Below are positions 23,736 through 31,938 of a DNA stretch of 34,365 bases, piece after piece. The notes below the pieces were generated by a model. The model made no database searches and was not told the DNA's origin. It saw only the letters and a list, made by a program, of their open reading frames with translations. How positions within the stretch are numbered: position 1 is the first letter of the stretch; each line of letters begins with the position of its first letter. The position numbers were made by a program, and so were the translations under genes. Origin of the DNA: Caulobacteraceae bacterium (GTDB taxonomy: Bacteria; Pseudomonadota; Alphaproteobacteria; Caulobacterales; Caulobacteraceae). Where the stretch lies: contig JANYFU010000359.1 of assembly GCA_025359665.1 (NCBI GenBank), positions 1 to 34,365 of the forward strand. Direction: 5' to 3'.

Positions 23736-26621
23736 TTAGTCGCAACCCGCCACACCGGCCGCCGCGAGCAGGGCGCCGCGACCATGGCTCAGATCCTTGC
23801 CATCCCGGACCGTCGGATAGGGCGTGTCGCCCTTCAAGCCCCGCCAGAGCGCCAGGTTGAAGGCGGCGGTGTCGAGACGGTCCTCGCCGGCGAAGTTCTG
23901 GCCGGCCATGGCCGCGGCCCAGTACCCCGCGGACCGGGTCTTCACCAGGCACCCCGACTCGGCGGAGATGATTGGAGGCAAAGGCAAGGCCGTCGTCCGC
24001 AGAACGGCCGGAACCAGGGCCTCAAAAGTCCAATCCGCCGTCGAAGTGTCGAAGATTTCGGCCATGGGTTCGGCCAGGGCGTCGTTCAGACCCATGGGAC
24101 TGGCGCCTAGTACTGTTTCGATCGTGTGGATCAGATTCACCGTGGCGTAGCGATGGGACACCACCACGCCACGTTTGACATAGGGTCCGGACACAAGGGC
24201 GATGGAGCGGTGAGCATCGACATGGTCCGGTCCATCCTGGGCGTCGTCCTCGACCACGAAGATCAGGGTGTCCTTGGCGAACGGGCTTTTGGCGACCTTC
24301 TCGATCACCATGCCGACCGCATAGTCGTTGTCCGCCAATTCGGTCTCGACGGTATTGACCCCATCGATGCCCTTGCCGAAGTCGCCAGTATGGTCATGAG
24401 CCAGTCGCAGCATCATCAGATTGGGCGCGGAGCCCTTGGCCACGAAGGCGTCGAATTCGCGCTCCCATTCCTTGAAGCGCCAATAGTCTGGGAACGACTG
24501 ATCGAAGCCTCGGAAGTAGGGGTCGGTTATCCCCATCAGGGACGCTTTGGATGGTGTGAAGACCCTGAGCCCGGTCTTCCAGGGCTCGCGCTCGAGCGGT
24601 ATTCGCGCCGAGCCGGCCGGGGGGAAATAGAGCGACAAATCGCCGTAGAAGCCCCAGTTGCGCACACTCAGGCCCGCCGCCAGGACCTGATCCCAGAGAT
24701 AACCCTTACCCTCGACGCCGTAGGGGCCATCAGGCGCCGCCACATCCCTGGCGCCGGCCAGGACGTTGGGATCCTTCGGCGACAGCGGATTGGCGGCCAC
24801 CCGCTCGGCCATCGAGGCGAAGCCGACGTTGACGTTGCGATTGTCGCCCTCCTGGTCATAACCCAGGCCGCGCGCCGCGTAGTTCACCGGGGCCTCCCGT
24901 TCGGTCCAGTCATTGGTGCGCCCGGCCACGGTCCAGTTCCAGCCGGTGTTGCTGCTCTCGCCGCTGTCGAAGAAAGCGTCCAGATCGACAAACTGCCGGG
25001 CCAGCGCGTGAAGATTGGGCGTCATGGCGCGGCCAAATACGGCCAGCCGTGGGTCTCCGTTCCCGACCTCAAGGTCGCCGAGAATCTGATCGTAGGTGCG
25101 ATTCTCCTTCACGATATAGATCACGTGGTGGATGTGGTTGCGCAGAAAAGTCATCTTGTCTGCGTCGGCGGCGGACGGGACCGCGAAGACATGATTGTTG
25201 GCGGCCACCTGCGCGGTCAGGGAGACCAAAGCCCTCGAAGTCGGAGGCCCGAGGGTCAGAAAGCCGGCCTTTTCTTTTTGCCAGACGTACTGGTTGGCGC
25301 TTTGGCAATCGTTCTGACTGGCCGGCGTGGTCTCCAGATTATTTCGGCAGCCCAGCGGCACGGGTCCGGTGTTGCTCTTGCCATTGACCACATAGATTTG
25401 ACCGCCGTCCGGCCGCACGGCCACGGAGGTGGGATACCAGCCGGTGGGGATCAGTCCGACAACCACCGATGCGGCCGAATCGGCGTCGCCATCCCCGTCC
25501 CCGTCATCATCCTTGCGCGCGGTTCTAGCGGCTTTGCCGCCCACGGCCGCATCGTCCAGCCGCACCACCGCCAGCGCGTTCTCGCCTCCGTTGGTTACCA
25601 GCAGCGTGCGGCCGTCGGGCGAGAGCGCCAGGGCGTTTGAGCCAGCTCCGCCTAGTCCTCTATGTGCCCAAGTAGCCGGACCGGCGGTGGGAATGGTCTC
25701 GATGATCCGGTTCAACCGTGTGTCGACGAGCACCACGCTGTCGGTGTTGTCCAGGGCGGCGAACAGGCGGGCGCCGGCGCCCTTCAGCAGCGCGACCGGC
25801 TGACCCTCGGTCTTGAGGCGCGCGCCAACGCGTATGCCGGAGGCGCCGACCTCAAGGGCGATGATCTCGCGGTCTCGCTCGCTGGCCACATAGGCGCGGG
25901 TATTGGAGATCCAAGCGACCGCCCGGGGATAGGTGCCACCGACCTGTCCGGTCCGCGTGGGATCGATGACGCCGGGCCGCAAATCCTGGTCGGAGACGGT
26001 CCCGGAAACCAGATCGATCAGGCTGACCGAATCATTCTGGATATTGGTGGCCAGCAACCGGCGCCCGTCGGGACTGACCGCGACGGCCGCTATCTCTGGG
26101 CGCGCCGCCAGGCCGAGGCCGGCCTTGTGCCCAAGGACGAAGGTTCGGCCGGACGTGAAGGCCGCCGGTCCGACGACGAACTCATAGACCCTATCGTCGA
26201 CGCCGCCGGAGACGAAGAACCGGTCGCCGGCCGGCGCCCAGGCGAGGCCCTGAAAGGCGTTGGCTATCGGGATGACCTGACGCTGCACCGGCGCGGCGCC
26301 CGAGACGTCCCAGACGAAGACATATTCGTTCGAGCGTTCGGGAATGAAACGGCCGTCCGGCCCGAACACCCGGTTGAAGCCGCTGGTCAGGATCAGCAGG
26401 GTCTTGCCGTTGGGCGACAGGGCCACGGCGGCCGCCTGACCGGCGGTGTAGGCGGGATCTCCAGGCAGTCCCGGGTTCAACGGCTGAAAGATAGCCCCCG
26501 GCGCGGCGATGGGAGTCAGGGCCTGACCAGTCGGCGTGAATTCCTCGGCCCGGACCGCTGCCGCCAGGGCGAGCGTCCCTAGCAGAGCCAGTCCGAAGCG
26601 CCGCTCGAAAAGCCTGATCAT
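23736..26621 (-). CDS. Secreted beta-propeller / phosphoesterase fusion protein
   Basis: A protein of about 961 residues with signal peptide MIRLFERRFGLALLGTLALAAAVRA. The N-terminal half is a YVTN/YncE-like seven-bladed propeller with repeated motifs such as VALSPNGKTLLIL, VAVSPDGRRLLATN, LALSPDGRTLLVTNGG and VAVRPDGGQIYVVNGKSN. The C-terminal half is a phosphoesterase of the acid phosphatase/phospholipase C family: HVIYIVKENRTYDQILGD, an Asp/Gly-rich region with SGESSNTGWNW, FVVEDDAQDGPDHVDAHRS, and a final YWAAAMAGQNFAGEDRLD. The likely location is periplasmic or outer surface, acting on phosphate esters. ATG 26621 has GGGAG at good spacing; the track start at 26666 is less likely. It lies about 80 bp downstream of the fpr gene. 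Confidence 0.88.
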   Translation of the reverse strand: MIRLFERRFGLALLGTLALAAAVRAEEFTPTGQALTPIAAPGAIFQPLNPGLPGDPAYTAGQAAAVALSPNGKTLLILTSGFNRVFGPDGRFIPERSNEYVFVWDVSGAAPVQRQVIPIANAFQGLAWAPAGDRFFVSGGVDDRVYEFVVGPAAFTSGRTFVLGHKAGLGLAARPEIAAVAVSPDGRRLLATNIQNDSVSLIDLVSGTVSDQDLRPGVIDPTRTGQVGGTYPRAVAWISNTRAYVASERDREIIALEVGASGIRVGARLKTEGQPVALLKGAGARLFAALDNTDSVVLVDTRLNRIIETIPTAGPATWAHRGLGGAGSNALALSPDGRTLLVTNGGENALAVVRLDDAAVGGKAARTARKDDDGDGDGDADSAASVVVGLIPTGWYPTSVAVRPDGGQIYVVNGKSNTGPVPLGCRNNLETTPASQNDCQSANQYVWQKEKAGFLTLGPPTSRALVSLTAQVAANNHVFAVPSAADADKMTFLRNHIHHVIYIVKENRTYDQILGDLEVGNGDPRLAVFGRAMTPNLHALARQFVDLDAFFDSGESSNTGWNWTVAGRTNDWTEREAPVNYAARGLGYDQEGDNRNVNVGFASMAERVAANPLSPKDPNVLAGARDVAAPDGPYGVEGKGYLWDQVLAAGLSVRNWGFYGDLSLYFPPAGSARIPLEREPWKTGLRVFTPSKASLMGITDPYFRGFDQSFPDYWRFKEWEREFDAFVAKGSAPNLMMLRLAHDHTGDFGKGIDGVNTVETELADNDYAVGMVIEKVAKSPFAKDTLIFVVEDDAQDGPDHVDAHRSIALVSGPYVKRGVVVSHRYATVNLIHTIETVLGASPMGLNDALAEPMAEIFDTSTADWTFEALVPAVLRTTALPLPPIISAESGCLVKTRSAGYWAAAMAGQNFAGEDRLDTAAFNLALWRGLKGDTPYPTVRDGKDLSHGRGALLAAAGVAGCD

Positions 26622-26700
26622 TCGTCGTCTCCCGCCCATTGCCAGCGCGATCGGACTTTCGCCCATTTAGACAACAGCACCAAGACAGAGGACGATCGGT

Positions 26701-27519
26701 TCAGGTCTCGACGAAGGCCCGTTCCAAAACAAAGTCTCCGGGGCTGGCGACCGACCCTTCTTCATAGCCGCGGTCGAGCAACAGGGTCTTCAGATCGGCC
26801 AGGACCGATGGGCCGCCGCACAACATCAGGCGATCATGGGCCGGGTCCAGCGGCGGCAGCCCGATATCGCGGAACAGCTGTCCCGACTGGATCAGGTCGG
26901 TGATTCGGCCCCGGGTCTTGAACGGCTCGCGGGTCACGGTTGGGTAGTAGATCAGCTTGGGGGCGATCATCTCGCCGAGGTCGGGATCGTTCGGCAGATC
27001 GTGTTCGAAGAACTGGCGATAGTTGAGGTCCTCGACATTGCGCACCGTGTGGGTGACCACGATCCGATCGAAGCGTTCATAGACCTCCGGATCGCGCACT
27101 AGGCTCAGCCAGGGCGCGAGGCCGGTGCCGGTGCCCAACATATAGAGCGTCTTTCCTGGGCGCAGGCCGTCCAGCACCAGGGTGCCGGTGGGTTTGCGGC
27201 CGACCAGCACCTCATCGCCCTCGACGATGTTCATCAGCCGGGAGGTCAACGGGCCGTCCTTCACCTTGATGGAGTAGAATTCGAGTTCGTCGGCCCAGTT
27301 GGGGCTGGCGATCGAATAGGCGCGAAGTAGCGGTTTGCCGACCACCTCAAGGCCGAGCATCACGAACTGGCCGTTTTCAAAGCGAAAGGTCGGATCCCGC
27401 GTCGTACGCAGGGTGAACAGCTCTGGCGTCCAGTGCTTCACATAGGTGACGCGCTCGACGTTGAAGGCGCCGCGTTTCGGCGGCGCGGGTGCGGCAATAG
27501 TTTGGGACAGGGTGGAAAT
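26701..27519 (-). CDS. fpr: Ferredoxin-NADP reductase (FNR/Fpr family)
   Basis: A flavoprotein of about 272 residues that passes electrons between NADPH and ferredoxin or flavodoxin. FAD-binding LLRAYSIASPNW (R-x-Y-S), the NADP-binding MLGTGTGLAPWLSL, THTVRNVEDLNYR, LMLCGGPSVLADLKTLL and the C-terminal ERAFVET are typical of proteobacterial Fpr. It ends the sulfate-reduction operon and probably supplies electrons to the hemoprotein in place of a CysJ flavoprotein. The start is problematic: there is no ATG/GTG/TTG between the cysH stop (27552) and the conserved fold. I place it at ATT 27519, preceded by AAAGGCGAGAG. The track start (27612) overlaps cysH by 61 bp and adds an arginine-rich, unlikely leader. 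Confidence 0.85.
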   Translation of the reverse strand: MSTLSQTIAAPAPPKRGAFNVERVTYVKHWTPELFTLRTTRDPTFRFENGQFVMLGLEVVGKPLLRAYSIASPNWADELEFYSIKVKDGPLTSRLMNIVEGDEVLVGRKPTGTLVLDGLRPGKTLYMLGTGTGLAPWLSLVRDPEVYERFDRIVVTHTVRNVEDLNYRQFFEHDLPNDPDLGEMIAPKLIYYPTVTREPFKTRGRITDLIQSGQLFRDIGLPPLDPAHDRLMLCGGPSVLADLKTLLLDRGYEEGSVASPGDFVLERAFVET

Positions 27520-27551
27520 CGGACTCTCGCCTTTCGTCTTCGCGGTCGTGG

Positions 27552-28292
27552 TTAGATATCGCCGCCCATGAAGGGCGCGGCGCCGGGCGCGCGGGCGGTA
27601 TGTATGCCGCATTCGGTCTTTTGCGAACCCGCCCAGCGTCCTGCCCGGACATCGGCGCCCTCCTCGACCGCCTGGGTGCAGGGCCAGCAGCCAACGGAGG
27701 GGAAGCCCGCCGCCACCAGCGGATGGGCCGGGAGATCGTGCTTGACGATGTAAGCGTCGAGCTCGGTCTTGCCCCAGTTGGCCAACGGATTGAACTTGAT
27801 CTGATGCTCGGCTTGTTCGACCACCGACAGGCGGAGCCGATCACCACCGTGGAAGCGCTTGCGACCGGTCAGCCAAGCGTCGAACCCCTCCAGGGCTCGG
27901 TCCAGCGGCAGCACCTTGCGGATATGGCAGCAGGCGTCGGTGTCGGACTGCCACAGGTTGGTGTTGGGATCACCCAACGCCAGATCCTCGAACCGCGGCC
28001 GCAAGTCACGCACCTGGGTCAGGCCAAGGCGGGCGGCGAGATTGCGGCGATAGTCCAAGGTCTGGGCGAACAGCATGCCGGTGTCGAGAAACAGCACCGG
28101 CATGTCGGGGTTCACCTGGGCGACCAAGTGCAGCAGCACCGCCGACTCGGCCCCAAAAGACGAGACCAAGGCGAGGCGGTCGCCGAACGCGTCGGCGGCG
28201 GCCTCGATGATCGCGGCGGGATGAGCGTCGCGCAATTCGAGGTTCAATCGCTCGGCCAGACTCAGCCGGGCGTCGGTTTGATCGAAGGCCAT
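27552..28292 (-). CDS. cysH: Phosphoadenylyl/adenylyl-sulfate reductase
   Basis: A 246-residue thioredoxin-dependent reductase that converts activated sulfate (APS or PAPS) to sulfite. ALVSSFGAESAVLLHLV is the ATP-pyrophosphatase-like P-loop region. It carries two cysteine pairs, CCHIRK (121/122) and CWPCT (202/205), that bind a [4Fe-4S] cluster, plus the catalytic ECGIH (Cys228). Cluster-containing members mostly reduce APS, so APS is the more likely substrate. The start is ATG 28292 with GGGAGG six bases upstream; the track's TTG 28298 abuts that site. The DUF934 stop lies 2 bp before it. Confidence 0.9.
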   Translation of the reverse strand: MAFDQTDARLSLAERLNLELRDAHPAAIIEAAADAFGDRLALVSSFGAESAVLLHLVAQVNPDMPVLFLDTGMLFAQTLDYRRNLAARLGLTQVRDLRPRFEDLALGDPNTNLWQSDTDACCHIRKVLPLDRALEGFDAWLTGRKRFHGGDRLRLSVVEQAEHQIKFNPLANWGKTELDAYIVKHDLPAHPLVAAGFPSVGCWPCTQAVEEGADVRAGRWAGSQKTECGIHTARAPGAAPFMGGDI

Positions 28293-28294
28293 GT

Positions 28295-28798
28295 TCAACC
28301 TCCCAGGCGTTCAGCGAACGCCGGTTCGCGGCCGTCGGCGGCGCGCTGATAGACGTGACGGAAACGGCGCGCCGCGTGGGTCCATTGCTCGGGCGTGGTC
28401 AGATCAGCGGGCTGCGCGGCGTCGAACCCACAGCGCACCAGCGGGACCGCCATCTCCAGCAGCACGTCGCCGACGGCGCGAAGCTCGCCCCGGAAGGCCA
28501 GGCGTTCCCGAGCCACGCGCGCGGCGCTGTAGGCACGGCCGTCGCGGAACTTGGGGAAGGTCAGGGCCAGCACCGAAAGCCGCTGCAGGTCGACCACCAG
28601 GTCCTCGGGCTCCTCATCGGAGGCAAGGCGGACACCGAGGTTCCGGCCCTGGGCGAGAAGGTCCCTGCCCTCTCTCTGAAAGCGCGCCAGCGAGATGATC
28701 ACATCGCCCTGTGGCATCGGCTGATCGTCATCGACCGCCGTGAAAGCGTCTTCCGCCCAGGCCGCGACGCCATCGCGAAACCTAATGAGCCTCGGCAT
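28295..28798 (-). CDS. DUF934 protein of the sulfite-reduction operon
   Basis: A 167-residue cytoplasmic protein of the DUF934 family, starting MPRLIRFRDGV. It contains ISLARFQREGRDLLAQGRNLGVRLASDEEPEDLV, LSVLALTFPKFRDGRAYSAARVARERLAFRGELRAVGDVL and a cysteine in PLVRCGFDAAQP. It is nearly always found between cysI and cysH in alpha- and betaproteobacteria (background knowledge), but its biochemical role is unproven; an accessory role in sulfite reductase assembly is inferred from context. The start overlaps the cysI 3' end by 17 bp. The ORF-track extension to 28861 lies inside cysI and is spurious. Confidence 0.88.
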   Translation of the reverse strand: MPRLIRFRDGVAAWAEDAFTAVDDDQPMPQGDVIISLARFQREGRDLLAQGRNLGVRLASDEEPEDLVVDLQRLSVLALTFPKFRDGRAYSAARVARERLAFRGELRAVGDVLLEMAVPLVRCGFDAAQPADLTTPEQWTHAARRFRHVYQRAADGREPAFAERLGG

Positions 28799-30440
28799 AG
28801 ACAGCCTCCTTGAACATCGGCAGACCGGCGCGGCGGAAGGTGTCGAGGAACCGCTCGCCATCGCGGCGTTCGCGCATGTAAACCTCGACCAGACGATCGA
28901 TGGCCGGGGCCACGCGTTCGGCGGAAACGGCGGGGCCTAGAACCTGACCGATAGCAGCGTCGTCCTCGGCCGAGCCGCCCAGGGTCAGCTGATAGAATTC
29001 CTCGCCCTTCTTATCGACCCCCAGAATACCGATGTGGCCGACGTGGTGGTGGCCGCAGGCATTGATGCACCCGCTGATCTTGATCTTCAGCTCACCGATA
29101 TTCTCGGCCAGGACCGGGTCGGAGAACCGGCGGGCGATATCCTGCGCGATCGGGATGGCCCGGGCGTTGGCCAAGGCGCAATAGTCCAGGCCAGGGCAGG
29201 CGATGATGTCGCTGATCAGAGTGATGTTGGCCGTGGCCAGACCCGCCCCCACCAGCGCGGCGTGGACGGCCGGCACATCATCCAGCTTCACATGCGGCAA
29301 CAGCAGGTTCTGTTCGTAGGTGACCCGCACCTCGTTCATCGAATAGCGCTCGGCCAAGTCGGCGACGACATCCATCTGGTCGGCCGAGCAGTCGCCGGGC
29401 GTCTCGCCGATGGCTTTGAGCGACACGTTCACCAAGGCGTAGCCGGGGGTCTTGTGGAACATGACATTGCGCCGGGCGAACCGGGAGAAGGCCTTGTCGC
29501 TAGCCTTGGCGGACTCGAACGCGGCCGACACCGGCGGCAGGGTCTCGAAACCGGTGGGGGCGAACCCGGCGCGGATACGCGCCAGTTCCGTGCCGGGCAG
29601 ATCGACCGCGGCCTTGTCGGTCAGGCTCCACTCTTCTTCGACCTGGCGGGCGAACTCGGCTGGCCCAAGGGCTGCGACCAGCACCTTGATCCGGGCCTTG
29701 TGGATGTTGTCGCGCCGGCCATGGCGATTGTAGACGCGCAGGATGGCCTGCATATAGCTCAGCAGGTGCCGGACCGGCAGACGCTCGCGGATTACCGGAC
29801 CCAGGTGCGGCAGGCGGCCGAGGCCGCCACCCACCAGGACCTCGAAGCTCAACGCACCCTCGTCGTCGCGGTGCAGGCGAAGGCCGATGTCGTAGACCCG
29901 GATCGCGGCCCGATCCTTGGGCGAGGCGGTGACCGCGATCTTGAACTTGCGCGGCAGGAAGGTGAATTCCGGGTGGAAGGTCGACCACTGCCGGATCACC
30001 TCGGCCCAGATGCGCGGATCGTCGACTTCATCGGCCGTGGCGCCAGCGTGAGGGTCGGCGGTCAGGTTGCGGATGCAGTTGCCAGATGTCTGGATGGCGT
30101 GCAGCCCTACGCTGGCAAGCTCGTCGAGGATGTCGGGCGCGTCACGCAGCTTAATCCAGTGCAGCTGCAGGTTGGTGCGGGTGGTGAAGTGGCCATAGCC
30201 CCGGTCATAGGTACGCGCCACGTGGGCAAGCTTGCGCATCTGATCCGCATTGAGCGCGCCATAGGGAACGGCGACGCGCAACATATAGGCGTGCAGCTGC
30301 AGATAGAGGCCGTTCATCAGCCGCAGGGGCTTGAACTGGTCCTCGGTCATCTCTCCGGCCAGGCGTCGGGCGCACTGGTCGCGGAACTCGGCGGCGCGGT
30401 CCGCCAGGGTTTCCCGGTCGATGTCGTCGTAGCGGTACAT
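28782..30440 (-). CDS. cysI: Assimilatory nitrite/sulfite reductase hemoprotein (CysI type)
   Basis: A 552-residue siroheme/[4Fe-4S] enzyme that reduces sulfite to sulfide with six electrons. The two ferredoxin-like halves are visible (HFTTRTNLQLHWIKL, then IQTSGNCIRNLTADPHAG). The four cluster cysteines are in ACPGLDYCALA (about 414 and 420) and GCINACGHHHVGH (about 458 and 462). Context with cysH and cobA indicates sulfite as substrate, not nitrite. There is no partner CysJ flavoprotein in the operon; the Fpr gene suggests ferredoxin as electron donor. It starts 17 bp after DUF2849, with GGGAGG upstream of ATG 30440. Confidence 0.9.
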   Translation of the reverse strand: MYRYDDIDRETLADRAAEFRDQCARRLAGEMTEDQFKPLRLMNGLYLQLHAYMLRVAVPYGALNADQMRKLAHVARTYDRGYGHFTTRTNLQLHWIKLRDAPDILDELASVGLHAIQTSGNCIRNLTADPHAGATADEVDDPRIWAEVIRQWSTFHPEFTFLPRKFKIAVTASPKDRAAIRVYDIGLRLHRDDEGALSFEVLVGGGLGRLPHLGPVIRERLPVRHLLSYMQAILRVYNRHGRRDNIHKARIKVLVAALGPAEFARQVEEEWSLTDKAAVDLPGTELARIRAGFAPTGFETLPPVSAAFESAKASDKAFSRFARRNVMFHKTPGYALVNVSLKAIGETPGDCSADQMDVVADLAERYSMNEVRVTYEQNLLLPHVKLDDVPAVHAALVGAGLATANITLISDIIACPGLDYCALANARAIPIAQDIARRFSDPVLAENIGELKIKISGCINACGHHHVGHIGILGVDKKGEEFYQLTLGGSAEDDAAIGQVLGPAVSAERVAPAIDRLVEVYMRERRDGERFLDTFRRAGLPMFKEAVYAEAH

Positions 30441-30457
30441 GGCTGGTCTTTGCCTCC

Positions 30458-30817
30458 CTACTTACGCCGGATCAGATCGACGCGGCCCTTGGACCGCGCC
30501 GCGCCATGGGCGTGGGCCAGAACGGCAATGTCGGCGCCACCTCCGGCCTGTTTGCCGTGATCGAGCTTGTTGGTCGGACCCAAGGCCCGCAGCCGCTCGC
30601 GGTAGCTGACCGGAGCGACACCACCGTCGACCTCGGCGATGTCGATCAGATAGGGATCGACCAACAAGGTGATCTGGCTCTTGGCGTGGGCCTCGGCCAG
30701 TTCGGCGGCGGTGTTGTCGTCGAACAGCGCGGCGTCGACAAAGCGCTCAGACCAGCCGGAGCCGGTCCAGAACACCACTTCGCCATCAGTCAGGCGATTG
30801 GCGGTCAGGGCTTTCAT
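30458..30817 (-). CDS. DUF2849 small protein
   Basis: A 119-residue protein starting MKALTANRLTDGEVVFWTGSGW, with AALFDDNTAAELAEAHAKSQITLLVDPYLID and VSYRERLRALGP. This matches DUF2849, a small family lying between cobA and cysI in many alphaproteobacterial sulfite-reductase operons; the function is unknown. The ribosome-binding site GAGGAG is eight bases before ATG 30817, deciding the start within the longer ORF-track frame. Its ATG overlaps the cobA stop as ATGA, which keeps the two translationally coupled despite the repeat inside the cobA end. Confidence 0.88.
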   Translation of the reverse strand: MKALTANRLTDGEVVFWTGSGWSERFVDAALFDDNTAAELAEAHAKSQITLLVDPYLIDIAEVDGGVAPVSYRERLRALGPTNKLDHGKQAGGGADIAVLAHAHGAARSKGRVDLIRRK

Positions 30818-31809
30818 CGGACGACTCCTCGTAGCGCGGACCGAATTTCTCCTCCCCTTTTGGGGGTAGAGGTCGCATGCGACCGATCGGACCGCGAAGC
30901 GGTGGAGGGGGCGACGCCGCGGAGATCTCGCCAAGCTGGAGCCCCCATCCCCGGCGCTGCCGGGACTTCCCCCAGGGGGGGAAGAGAAACGACACCTTGG
31001 GGAGAAACAGTGGGCATCGCTGTCGCCATGGCTTCGCCGACCATCAGCAACGCCGTTCCGGACAGCCCGGCCGCGGCGTCGGCCAGGCCAGCCAGGGTGG
31101 TTACGACCCGTCGCTCGGTCTCCAGGCTGGCATTTTCGACGATCACCGTCGGCGTCGATGCCGCGCGGCCGGCGCGCATCAGGCATTGGGCGATCATGCC
31201 GGCGGTTGAGAGCCCCATGTAGATGACGACGGTCTGGTTGGCCCGGGCGAGGGCGGGCCAGTCGAGGTTGGGAGCCTCGCCGGCCTTGGCGTGGCCGGTG
31301 ACGAAGGTCACCGCCTGGGCCGCGTCGCGGTGGGTGAGCGGTGCGCCGGCCGAGGCGCTGGCCGCCAGGGCGGCAGTGACGCCTGGCACGACATGGCACT
31401 CGACCCCGGCGGCGCGGCAGGCTTCGAGTTCCTCGCCGCCACGGCCGAAAATGAAAGGATCGCCCCCCTTGAGCCGCACAACGGTCAGCCCCTCAAGGGC
31501 GAACGCCACCAGCATGCGATTGATCTCCGCCTGCGGATAGGTGTGAAGCGACTTGCGCTTGGCCACGCAGATGCGCTGGGCGTTGGCGGGAGCCAGGTCG
31601 ATGATCGCGTCTGGCACCAATCCATCATGCACGACGACATCGGCCCGGTGAATCACATTCAGAGCGCGAACGGTCAGAAGATCCGGATCACCAGGTCCGG
31701 CGCCCACAAGCCAGACCGAGCCGGGCGCTCTTGGCGCCATAGCGCCGCCGGTGCGAGCGCCCAGCAGAACGAGCCGCCGGCCTTTCGTGCGCGAGGGAGA
31801 GGAGGACAT
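30814..31809 (-). CDS. cobA: Uroporphyrinogen-III C-methyltransferase (SUMT), with repeat-encoded tail
   Basis: SUMT methylates uroporphyrinogen III twice to give precorrin-2, the precursor of siroheme needed by the sulfite reductase downstream. Motifs: VWLVGAGPGDPDLLTVRAL (33-50), VVHDGLV, VVRLKGGDPFIFGRGGEE and VTAALAASASAGAPLTHR, then NQTVVIYMGL and LLMVGEAMA. The family core ends near residue 267. The last ~60 residues (VSPQGVVSLPP to RGVVR) are low in family features, and residues ~274-321 are encoded by the palindromic element at 30846-30989. I chose ATG 31809 (GGAAG upstream); the long ORF-track N-terminus is antisense to the LysR gene. No precorrin-2 dehydrogenase domain is fused, so siroheme completion needs another enzyme. 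Confidence 0.9.
   Translation of the reverse strand: MSSSPSRTKGRRLVLLGARTGGAMAPRAPGSVWLVGAGPGDPDLLTVRALNVIHRADVVVHDGLVPDAIIDLAPANAQRICVAKRKSLHTYPQAEINRMLVAFALEGLTVVRLKGGDPFIFGRGGEELEACRAAGVECHVVPGVTAALAASASAGAPLTHRDAAQAVTFVTGHAKAGEAPNLDWPALARANQTVVIYMGLSTAGMIAQCLMRAGRAASTPTVIVENASLETERRVVTTLAGLADAAAGLSGTALLMVGEAMATAMPTVSPQGVVSLPPLGEVPAAPGMGAPAWRDLRGVAPSTASRSDRSHATSTPKRGGEIRSALRGVVR
30846..30989. repeat. 144-bp palindrome-rich element inside cobA 3' end (MITE/REP-like)
   Basis: The element is bounded by imperfect terminal inverted repeats TTTCTCCTCCCC (30846-30857) and GGGGAAGAGAAA (30978-30989), 11 of 12 matching. Inside are CCCC-TTTT-GGGG, the perfect 14-bp palindrome GGTCGCATGCGACC (30871-30884), CCGCGAAGCGG and CTTCCCCCAGGGGGGGAAG. 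The style resembles dispersed intergenic repeats of Caulobacterales (recalled, not searched). It is 48 codons long and stays open in the cobA frame. Confidence 0.65.
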
Positions 31810-31869
31810 GGGTGGCGCTTCCGGTTTAGGAACTCTAAAAGGTCCGAGTCTCTTTGAAGAGGCTTCGGT

Positions 31870-31906
31870 GGTTGCCAAATGGAGCCGGATGCCCCATTTC
31901 GCAACC
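31870..31906. promoter_or_regulatory. 13-bp inverted repeat, candidate LysR operator
   Basis: GGTTGCCAAATGG (31870-31882) and CCATTTCGCAACC (31894-31906) are inverted repeats matching at 12 of 13 positions, with an 11-bp spacer, so the centres are about 24 bp apart. The repeat lies between the divergent cobA (start 31809) and LysR (start 31939) genes, where a LysR-type regulator would bind to control itself and the sulfur operon. Confidence 0.55.
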
Positions 31907-31938
31907 CAAGGACTTCTAGTCAGGGCGCCAGGAAAACT

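Noticed and set aside
24126-25640. 504-residue plus-strand ORF
   Set aside because: It is a shadow of the phosphoesterase gene, open because of high-GC codon bias; the minus-strand protein has clear domains.
29034-30560. 508-residue plus-strand ORF
   Set aside because: It is antisense to cysI; no recognisable motif.
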